The position numbers were made by a program, and so were the translations under genes. Below the pieces are notes generated by a model that saw nothing but the letters and a program-made list of their open reading frames with translations, did not search any database and was not told the DNA's origin. A stretch of DNA of 22,062 nucleotides from AC-37 sp035275105 (lineage in GTDB: Bacteria; Actinomycetota; Thermoleophilia; Solirubrobacterales; Thermoleophilaceae): the NCBI GenBank assembly GCA_035275105.1, contig DATENL010000291.1, positions 1 to 22,062 on the forward strand, read 5' to 3'. Shown one piece after another: positions 14,595-20,177 of the stretch. Within the stretch, counting starts at the first letter, position 1. Every line of letters starts with the position of its first letter.

Positions 14595-15497
14595 CTAGCT
14601 CGACATGCGAAGACGTGCGATCGCGCGTACCGCCTCGAGCGGGCGGCGGGCGCTGGCGAGCGCGCGCCGAGCCGCCGGGCGCGCCTGCTGGTGAAGGTCG
14701 ACGTAGATGTGCTCGCGCACGGGCTGGCCGGTGAGGAGCTGGACGACCAGGTGGGCGGCGAGGGCGCCGAATAGATCGGCCGCGTAGACCAGTTGCGGGA
14801 AGGTGAAGTCGGGGTCGTCGAGGTTCTCGCGCCCCATCGTCAGCATCTCGACCGGGACGTAGCGAGCGGGCACGAGCCGCTTCAGGAGCTGCCACATGCC
14901 CAGGCGGTCGAGGTCCTCCGAGCGGATCGCGCCGTCGAACGGCTCGCTGATGCGGCGGTAGTCGTAGTGGCGCACGTACTGGGCGCCCGCCATGTCCCAG
15001 CCGGTGAAGAGCGGCAGCCGGCGCGCGGCCGCGCGCTCGTGCAGGACGTACTTCGCGCGCAGCCCGGACATCGTCGTCACGTCGACGCCGTCGACCACCA
15101 CGTCGCAGTCGCGCGTGAGCTCGTCGACCGTCGCCTCGGTGACGCCCTCGGGGAACGCGCGAACGCGCGCGTGCGGGTTCACGGAGCTCACGCGATCGGC
15201 CGCGACCTCGGCCTTGTTGCGGCCGACGTCGTCGACCGTCGCGTTCTGGCGGTTGAGGTTGTTCAGCTCGTACTCGCCCGGGTCCGCCAGCAGCAGGTTG
15301 CGCGCGCCGAGGCGCGCGAGCGGCTCGACCGCGGCGCCGCCGATCGACCCGCAGCCGGCCACGAGCACCGTCGCCGTCCGCAGGCGCTCCTGCGCTTCGG
15401 CGCCGACGACGCCGCGGTTGCGCGTCGTCAGCTCCCGGTAGAAGTCGGCCTCGGACCGCGCCCGGTCCGGGGCCTCGGTCCCAACCGCCCCGCTCAC
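14595..15497 (-). CDS. ThiF/MoeB/HesA-family (E1-like) adenylating enzyme lacking the catalytic cysteine
   Basis: E1-like enzymes use ATP to adenylate a carboxylate, often the C-terminus of a ubiquitin-like carrier. This 300-aa protein has the nucleotide-binding loop GCGSIGG (48-54), Asp72 with NNLNRQ (79-84), Lys95 (GRNKAE) and DVVVDGVD (132-139), matching the ATP and Mg contacts of the family. The only cysteines are C49, in the P-loop-like turn, and C131. The usual crossover-loop thioester cysteine is absent (TGWDMAGAQY at 165-174) and so are the CxxC zinc pairs. It may therefore adenylate a small-molecule or peptide carboxylate without making an enzyme thioester. No ubiquitin-like carrier gene is nearby. 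The GTG at 15497 overlaps the hydroxylase stop (GTGA, 15494-15497). Confidence 0.88.
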   Translation of the reverse strand: MSGAVGTEAPDRARSEADFYRELTTRNRGVVGAEAQERLRTATVLVAGCGSIGGAAVEPLARLGARNLLLADPGEYELNNLNRQNATVDDVGRNKAEVAADRVSSVNPHARVRAFPEGVTEATVDELTRDCDVVVDGVDVTTMSGLRAKYVLHERAAARRLPLFTGWDMAGAQYVRHYDYRRISEPFDGAIRSEDLDRLGMWQLLKRLVPARYVPVEMLTMGRENLDDPDFTFPQLVYAADLFGALAAHLVVQLLTGQPVREHIYVDLHQQARPAARRALASARRPLEAVRAIARLRMSS

Positions 15498-16663
15498 GCG
15501 GCGAGGAGCTCCTCGGTCAGCGGCCGGTGCACGCGCGAGCCCGGAAGCAGGAGCGACTGCGACGACCGGATGTCCGCGACGGTGAAGCAGCGACGCAGCC
15601 AGCGGTCCCCGCCGTCGTAGCGCGGCTCGAACGCCGTCCGGCCGTGGACCGCCTTGCGGTTGTCCACGATCACCATGTCGCCGCGCTCGAGCACGGCGCC
15701 CACCAGCGAGCCGAGCATGTGGCCGCGAAGCGCCTCCAGTGCCTCCTCGCCGCGCTCGGTCAGCGCCTCCATGGCGTGGAAGTCGACGCACATGTCCGGA
15801 TCGCTCACCGACCCCGACAGGACGGGCATCGTCGGCGAGTAGACCTGCCGGTCGGTGCCCACGAAGGAGCTCGCGAGCCGGATCCGGAACTCGGGCCGGC
15901 GCAGTGTCTCGGCGTGCTCGACGTCGAGCTTCGGGAGCACCGCTCGCACGCCGCCGGCGACGGTCAGCGCCCGCCGCTCGTGGTCCGGGCGAAGCGCGAG
16001 CAGGCTGATGAAGTGCGGCATGTTCGGGTGAAAGCCGTCCTCGGTGTGAAGCTCGAGCAGGCAGCTCCCGGTGTTCTCCTGGCGCGTCTCTGCCCCGGGC
16101 ACCGGGCAGATGTCCTGGACCAGCCGCCCCTCCTTCTCGTCGGCGTACGCGATGACGCCGCCGAGCACGCTCATGACCATCAGCTGGGCGAGCGTGCTCA
16201 CGGGAAGGTCGCGCCACGATCCCTGGAACGCGCCCGTCGGCGGCGTCTCGGGAAGCGGGTCGTCCACCGGCAGGCCGCGGATCAGCAGCATCCCGTCGCG
16301 CGACCCGCCGAGCCTGAAGGAGACGAGCTGCGACATGAGCTCGGGCGACACGCAGCGGAGCGCGACCTCGGTCCGGACGAGCAGCTCGTGGTCGTCGATC
16401 GCGTCCTTGTGCGCGTACTCCGCCGCGATCTCCTCGGCCGCCCGGTGCATGTCGGCCGCCAGCAGCCTGTCGAGCTCGAAGACGGCGCCCTCGGGCTCGC
16501 CGATCGTCCAGTAGCACCCGGACGAGTCGAGCACCTTGTGGGTGCGCGCCGGACCCGGCCCGAAGCCGTGGCCGGCGACCGCCGGCGACCGATCGAACCC
16601 GACCGCAGGGGTCGTCGAGGTCGCGTAGCGCGAATTCACGGTGTCGCGAACGTGATGCTCCAC
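15494..16663 (-). CDS. Fe(II)/2-oxoglutarate oxygenase of the clavaminate synthase / VioC-AsnO family
   Basis: A 389-aa non-haem iron oxygenase; characterised relatives hydroxylate amino acids such as arginine or asparagine at the beta carbon. The metal site is complete: His206 and Glu208 in LHTEDGFHP, and the distal His340 in NRKAVHGRTAFEPRY. Arg354 in DRWLRR is the expected 2-oxoglutarate carboxylate anchor. The segment HTEDGFHPNMPHFISLLALR is characteristic of the VioC/AsnO branch. About 50 N-terminal residues, rich in Gly, Pro and Ala, precede the usual start of the fold. The GTG at 16663 has a clear GAGGGGGG ribosome site (16669-16676) with a 5-nt spacer. It is the first gene of the seven-gene operon. 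The substrate is unknown. Confidence 0.93.
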   Translation of the reverse strand: MEHHVRDTVNSRYATSTTPAVGFDRSPAVAGHGFGPGPARTHKVLDSSGCYWTIGEPEGAVFELDRLLAADMHRAAEEIAAEYAHKDAIDDHELLVRTEVALRCVSPELMSQLVSFRLGGSRDGMLLIRGLPVDDPLPETPPTGAFQGSWRDLPVSTLAQLMVMSVLGGVIAYADEKEGRLVQDICPVPGAETRQENTGSCLLELHTEDGFHPNMPHFISLLALRPDHERRALTVAGGVRAVLPKLDVEHAETLRRPEFRIRLASSFVGTDRQVYSPTMPVLSGSVSDPDMCVDFHAMEALTERGEEALEALRGHMLGSLVGAVLERGDMVIVDNRKAVHGRTAFEPRYDGGDRWLRRCFTVADIRSSQSLLLPGSRVHRPLTEELLAA

Positions 16664-16775
16664 TGTTGCCCCCCTCGGGCGTCGTGGGCGGCTGGCGCTG
16701 CCCCGGTTTTCGTTGCGGTTCCGGGTTCTCGCTCCGCGGCGCCCTTGAGTCGTCCCTGCGCCGCGAGCGTTACTA

Positions 16776-16830
16776 CAAACCCGTGAAGTGTTAGCGGAGG
16801 TTTCCTTCGCACTAGCCCGCCAAACCCGTG
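16776..16830 (+). repeat. 10-bp direct repeat CAAACCCGTG, two copies
   Basis: CAAACCCGTG occurs at 16776-16785 and again at 16821-16830, starts 45 bp apart, in the leader/promoter region of the seven-gene operon. Exact 10-mers this close in an intergenic region could be regulator sites, but two copies are weak evidence. Confidence 0.35.
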
Positions 16831-16847
16831 GGGGCTTCGAAACCCCC
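16830..16847. repeat. GC hairpin
   Basis: GGGGG-CTTCGAAA-CCCCC forms a 5-bp perfect stem. The loop contains the palindrome TTCGAA, so the stem can extend partly inward. Confidence 0.5.
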
Positions 16848-16866
16848 GGGCAGGGGGGTTAGGCCA

Positions 16867-16890
16867 CCCCCCATTCCGAGGAATGTGGGG
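16867..16890. repeat. Long hairpin with CGAG tetraloop
   Basis: The left arm CCCCCCATTC and right arm GAATGTGGGG pair over 10 positions with one mismatch around a CGAG loop (16877-16880). The next 30 bases hold more runs of C and a weaker GGAT/ATCC pairing. It could act as a terminator-like or protein-binding structure; no T-tract follows on either strand. Confidence 0.5.
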
Positions 16891-16998
16891 TCCCCGCCCC
16901 CCGGATGGCGGGTATCCCCCACCCACCGGTCCGGCGCGCGCGTCGTTCGGGTTTGCGCTCCTCCGCGGCAGGACACCCGGAAGACGAGGGGGGACGAT

Positions 16999-18525
16999 TT
17001 GAGGGGCCGAGCAACTGTGATGGTGATCGCCGGCGCGCTGGCTGGAGCCGGCGCGGGAGTCCCCGCCGCGCACGGGGACGACGGCGGCAGGGTTGTGCTC
17101 ACGAAGCGGATCTCGCGGGCGCCCGCCCTGCCGCGCGACTGCCTCGTCCGCGGCGCCGGGACGGCCAGCACGGACATCGAGCCCCAGGTGGCTGCCGATC
17201 CGCGCGACCCGCGCCACCTGGCGGTCGTGTGGAGCGTGTTCCAGCCGGGCGCCTTCGGGCCGCGCGCGACGCGGGTCGCGGTCACGCGGGACGGCGGGCA
17301 CAGCTGGCGGTTGGGGCTCCAGCGCGGAGTCGACAGCTGCACCGGCAACCCCCTGTACTCGGCCTCGGGGGGACACAACCCGACGCTGTCGTTCGGCCCG
17401 AGGGGGTCGTTGTACGTGCAGTCGCAGTCGGGGCGCGCCGGGGCGCCGGGCTTCGGGGCCGAGGCGCTGTGGGTGTCGGCGTCCCGCGATGGGGGCCGGA
17501 GGTGGCGGCGGACCGCCTCGCCCATGGGGAGCGACCCGGTCTTCGGGATCCCCGACCAGGCGCGCATCAGCGCGGACCAGCGGCGGCCGGGAACGCTCTA
17601 CCTGATGTCGCAGGTGAGCGACCCGGCGCGGTACGCGACCAGCAACATGTTCTGGGGCAAGGCGTACTTCACGCGCTCGGAGGACGCCGGCCGGACGTGG
17701 GCCGCGCCTGGGCTCGCGTACGTGCCGACCGGCGACGTCGCGCGAGCGCCGCTCGGCAACAGCGTCGTCCGCCTGCGCGACGGGACCCTGCTCGACGTGT
17801 TCTCGGAGGTCAACGGGAGCGGCGCGCTCCTCCACCCGTCGGGCGCCGACTACCCGAACCGCATCTACGCGATCCGCTCGGGCGACGGCGGGCGGACCTG
17901 GTCGGTCCCGGCGCCGATCGCCGGCCAGGTGGCCGAGTACCCGGCGCAGCCGCTGGTGCACTCGCCGAACGGACTCGACGAGTGGGGCGTGGACACCTAC
18001 GTCCCGGCGGCCCAGCTGGCGGCGGACGGCAGGACCGTCTACGTGGCGTGGGCCGCGCACGCGCGCGACGGCAGCTCGCACTCCACGCTGCACGGGGCGC
18101 GGTCGGACGACGGCGGGGTCACGTGGCGGCAGCTTGGCCGGATCGGCACCTCCGACGCCGCGTTCATGCCGGCGATCGCCCTCGCCGGCGACGGAACCGT
18201 CGGGATGACGTGGGTCGACCTGCGCCAGCAGCGCCCGGACGAGCGGCGCTGGCCCGCGCGCGCCTACTTCGCGAGCTCGACGGACCGCGGCGAGACCTGG
18301 ACGGAGCGCCCGCTGTCGGGGACGATGGACCTCCGGACCGAGCGGCCGCGGCTCGGCAAGGGCGCGTTCCTGGCCGACTTCGGCGCCGGCGCGGTCTTCC
18401 TGGCCGACTACAACGGCCTGACCGGCCTCCCCCACGGCTTCGCCGCGGCATTCGCGGTCACGCGCCCGCTGGCGCGCGAAGGCGCGACGGACATCCGCGT
18501 CGCGAAGATCCGAACCGAACCCTGA
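16999..18525 (+). CDS. Secreted sialidase-fold (BNR/Asp-box) protein
   Basis: A 508-aa protein predicted to be exported and to form a sialidase-like beta-propeller. From the TTG at 16999 it has a Sec-type signal: a basic RGR, hydrophobic core VMVIAGALAGAGAGV and small residues near AAHG (about 23-26). Six Asp-boxes (S/T-x-D-x-G-x-x-W) are visible: TRDGGHSW (96), SRDGGRRW (162), SEDAGRTW (227), SGDGGRTW (294), SDDGGVTW (369) and STDRGETW (427). The typical sialidase arginine triad and FRIP motif are not evident, so enzyme activity cannot be claimed. The TTG is chosen because GAGGGGGG (16986-16993) sits 5 nt upstream and it restores the positive n-region; ATG at 17020 is an alternative. It stands alone, divergent from the operon and convergent with ftsZ. 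Confidence 0.88.
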   Translation: MRGRATVMVIAGALAGAGAGVPAAHGDDGGRVVLTKRISRAPALPRDCLVRGAGTASTDIEPQVAADPRDPRHLAVVWSVFQPGAFGPRATRVAVTRDGGHSWRLGLQRGVDSCTGNPLYSASGGHNPTLSFGPRGSLYVQSQSGRAGAPGFGAEALWVSASRDGGRRWRRTASPMGSDPVFGIPDQARISADQRRPGTLYLMSQVSDPARYATSNMFWGKAYFTRSEDAGRTWAAPGLAYVPTGDVARAPLGNSVVRLRDGTLLDVFSEVNGSGALLHPSGADYPNRIYAIRSGDGGRTWSVPAPIAGQVAEYPAQPLVHSPNGLDEWGVDTYVPAAQLAADGRTVYVAWAAHARDGSSHSTLHGARSDDGGVTWRQLGRIGTSDAAFMPAIALAGDGTVGMTWVDLRQQRPDERRWPARAYFASSTDRGETWTERPLSGTMDLRTERPRLGKGAFLADFGAGAVFLADYNGLTGLPHGFAAAFAVTRPLAREGATDIRVAKIRTEP

Positions 18526-18538
18526 TCAGGGAGCCAGG

Positions 18539-18599
18539 TGCAACAGGTGGCCTGGCCCCTGTTGCAGGTGCTGCAACAGGGGCCAGGCCACCTGTTGCA
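18539..18599. repeat. Large perfect inverted repeat (28-bp arms, 5-nt loop), nested palindrome
   Basis: Arms 18539-18566 and 18572-18599 are exact reverse complements, separated by GGTGC. Each arm is itself palindromic at its ends (TGCAACAGG ... CCTGTTGCA around a 10-nt centre), so the 9-mer appears four times in alternating orientation. It starts 13 nt after the stop of the Asp-box gene, between convergent genes. A bidirectional terminator without a T-tract, or a REP/REPIN-like mobile repeat, are the main possibilities. Confidence 0.9.
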
Positions 18600-18638
18600 T
18601 GGCCAGCCCAGCAAGCCAAGCACCCGCCAGCCTCCCGC

Positions 18639-18659
18639 GCGCCCGGCCGAGCCGGGCGC
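18639..18659. terminator. GC-rich hairpin, possible terminator
   Basis: GCGCCCGGC-CGA-GCCGGGCGC is a perfect 9-bp stem with a 3-nt loop (or 8 bp with 5 nt). It lies in the convergent gap between the Asp-box gene and ftsZ. No T-tract follows, which is common for actinobacterial terminators. Assignment is by structure and position only. Confidence 0.45.
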
Positions 18660-18710
18660 CACCGATCGGGAGCCAAGCTGGTGCGCCGGCGGCGCCGATC
18701 GGGCGGTGGC

Positions 18711-18774
18711 GAGGGACGTGCTTCCGGCGCCCGCAGCGAGCGAAGCGAGCGAGGACGGCGGAAGGATGTCCCTC
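18711..18774. repeat. Imperfect 64-bp inverted repeat with a tandem 9-mer at its centre
   Basis: GAGGGACGTGCTTCCG at the left pairs with CGGAAGGATGTCCCTC at the right with few mismatches. The middle carries two tandem copies of AGCGAGCGA (18735-18743, 18744-18752). It lies 47 bp downstream of the ftsZ stop (minus strand) and could serve as the ftsZ transcript end. A palindromic CCGATCGG also occurs twice just to its left (18662-18669, 18695-18702). Confidence 0.55.
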
Positions 18775-18820
18775 GACAGGACCCGCCCGCGGCGCGGCCG
18801 AGCCCTTAGCGCAGAGAGCC

Positions 18821-19930
18821 CTAGTCCTTCAGGAAGGAGGGAACGTCGATGTCGTCGTCCCCGATCTCCAGCGACCCGCGCGTGGAGTCGTCCATCCGCG
18901 GCGTGCGCCGCTCCGAGCGGTCCCGCGGTGCCGGCCGGTCGCCCGGCCGCTCGCGCTCGAGCGTGAACAGGCCCGGGCCGCCGTCGCGGCGGCCGAAGCC
19001 GGTCGCGATCACGGTCACCCGCAGGTCGTCGGCGGCGCCCTCGTCGATGACGGCGCCGAAGATGATGTTGGAGTCCGACGCGGCGGCGCTCTGGATGATC
19101 TCCGCGGCCTCGTTGACCTCGAACAGGCCGAGGTCGCTGCCGCCGGTGATGTTCAGCAGGATCCCCGTCGCGCCCTCGACGGACTGCTCGAGGAGCGGCG
19201 ACGAGATCGCCGCCTTGGCCGCCTCCGCCGCGCGGCTCTCGCCGCTCGCCGAGCCGATGCCCATCAGCGCCGAGCCGGCGTCGGCCATGATCGTGCGGAC
19301 GTCCGCGAAGTCGAGGTTGATCAGGCCCGGGATCGTGATCAGGTCGGTGATGCCCTGGACGCCCTGGCGGAGCACGTCGTCGGCCGCGCGGAAGGCGTCG
19401 AGGATGCTCGTCCGCCGCTCGACGATCCCGAGCAGCTTCTCGTTCGGGATCACGATCAGCGTGTCGACCTGCTCGCCGAGCCTGTCGACGCCGTCGGTGG
19501 CCTGCCGCGAGCGCTGGCTGCCCTCGAAGGTGAACGGCCGCGTGACGACCCCGACGGTGAGCGCGCCGATCTCGTGCTTCGCGATCTCCGCGATTACGGG
19601 CGCGGCGCCGGTGCCGGTGCCGCCGCCCTCGCCGGCGGTGACGAAGACCATGTCCGCGCCCTTGAGCGCCTCCTTGATCTCGTCGCGGCTCTCGTTCGCG
19701 GCGCCGTAGCCCGTCTCCGGGTTGGCGCCGGCGCCCAGGCCGCGCGTGAGCTGGGCCCCGATCTGGAGCTTGATGTCGGCGTCGCACATCTGCAGCGCCT
19801 GCGCGTCGGTGTTGACCGCGATGAACTCGACGCCCTTGAGGCCCGCATCGACCATGCGATTGACGGCGTTCGTACCGCCGCCTCCAACGCCGACGACCTT
19901 GATGACCGCCAGGTAACTCCCCGTGTCCAT
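18821..19930 (-). CDS. ftsZ: Cell division protein FtsZ
   Basis: A tubulin-like GTPase that polymerises into the cytokinetic Z-ring. It is 369 aa, of normal length. It opens with IKVVGVGGGGTNAVNRM, has the tubulin signature GGGTGTG (102-108), the loop with RPFTFEG (140-146) and the synergy (T7) loop NLDFADVR (205-212) that completes the GTPase of the next subunit. A charged linker (about 318-355) ends in the conserved tail DDDIDVPSFLKD, which binds partners such as FtsA, SepF or ZipA-type proteins. The ATG at 19930 has GAGGAA and GGGAG upstream. It is separated from ftsQ by 247 bp with its own promoter. Downstream it faces the Asp-box gene, with no yfiH, ylmE or sepF gene following. Confidence 0.98.
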   Translation of the reverse strand: MDTGSYLAVIKVVGVGGGGTNAVNRMVDAGLKGVEFIAVNTDAQALQMCDADIKLQIGAQLTRGLGAGANPETGYGAANESRDEIKEALKGADMVFVTAGEGGGTGTGAAPVIAEIAKHEIGALTVGVVTRPFTFEGSQRSRQATDGVDRLGEQVDTLIVIPNEKLLGIVERRTSILDAFRAADDVLRQGVQGITDLITIPGLINLDFADVRTIMADAGSALMGIGSASGESRAAEAAKAAISSPLLEQSVEGATGILLNITGGSDLGLFEVNEAAEIIQSAAASDSNIIFGAVIDEGAADDLRVTVIATGFGRRDGGPGLFTLERERPGDRPAPRDRSERRTPRMDDSTRGSLEIGDDDIDVPSFLKD

Positions 19931-19994
19931 CGCTCCCAGTTCCTCGTCGCGGGCGACCTCCGCCGCCCTATTTCCGGGCCTTCATCCGTCCGAC

Positions 19995-20012
19995 GTTCGA
20001 GCAATAGTTGAG
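19995..20012 (-). repeat. Degenerate copy of the ftsZ upstream motif (leader)
   Basis: CTCAACT-ATT-GCTCGAAC on the minus strand matches the pattern CTCAAGT-N3-GGTCGAGA of the two upstream copies (20108-20125, 20137-20154) at 11-12 of 15 fixed positions. It lies downstream of the predicted transcription start, in the ftsZ leader. Confidence 0.35.
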
Positions 20013-20047
20013 AGTTTGCCCGCCGTACAGACGGCCGGAATTTGCGC

Positions 20048-20077
20048 ACTGTAGGGGTTCTTCCGCCGGAATGTCAA
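20048..20077 (-). promoter_or_regulatory. ftsZ promoter (housekeeping sigma type)
   Basis: On the minus strand a perfect -35 TTGACA (20077-20072) is followed after 18 bp by a -10 TACAGT (20053-20048). Transcription should begin near 20041, giving a leader of about 110 nt before the ftsZ ATG. This region is clearly more AT-rich than its surroundings. Confidence 0.7.
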
Positions 20078-20083
20078 TCCGCG

Positions 20084-20097
20084 GCACGATTTCGTGC
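20084..20097. promoter_or_regulatory. Palindrome just upstream of the ftsZ -35
   Basis: GCACGA-TT-TCGTGC is a perfect 6-bp inverted repeat starting 6 bp upstream of the -35 box. The position would suit an activator or repressor site for ftsZ. No known consensus is recognised. Confidence 0.35.
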
Positions 20098-20107
20098 GCG
20101 CCGGAAC

Positions 20108-20154
20108 TCTCGACCATCACTTGAGACTTCGTCATTTCTCGACCCCTACTTGAG
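20108..20154 (-). repeat. Two direct copies of CTCAAGT-N3-GGTCGAGA upstream of ftsZ
   Basis: On the minus strand CTCAAGTAGGGGTCGAGA (20154-20137) and CTCAAGTGATGGTCGAGA (20125-20108) share 15 fixed positions, with starts 29 bp apart. They lie about 31 and 60 bp upstream of the ftsZ -35, between ftsQ and the promoter. The regular spacing (close to three helical turns) suggests a bound regulator. No known site is recognised. Confidence 0.55.
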
Positions 20155-20177
20155 GGTTGCCGGTTGGGCCGGATGCT

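Larger units (their letters stand above)
16664..16998. other. Divergent intergenic region, GC-rich with hairpins and a direct repeat
   Basis: No gene is seen in these 335 bases between the hydroxylase gene (minus) and the Asp-box protein gene (plus). Both must be transcribed outward from here. No convincing -35/-10 pair was found in either direction; TAGTAA on the minus strand near 16768-16773 is only a weak -10. The right part (16820-16925) has dense runs of four to six G or C and several hairpins, listed separately. Confidence 0.6.

Noticed and set aside
18599..20011. A 470-codon plus-strand frame antisense to ftsZ
   Set aside because: It is a shadow of ftsZ; the ftsZ frame has every expected motif.
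19931..20177. SoxR-type or LexA-type operator upstream of ftsZ
   Set aside because: CTCAAGT resembles a SoxR half-site and GTTCGA a LexA half-site, but neither has the matching inverted half at the right spacing.
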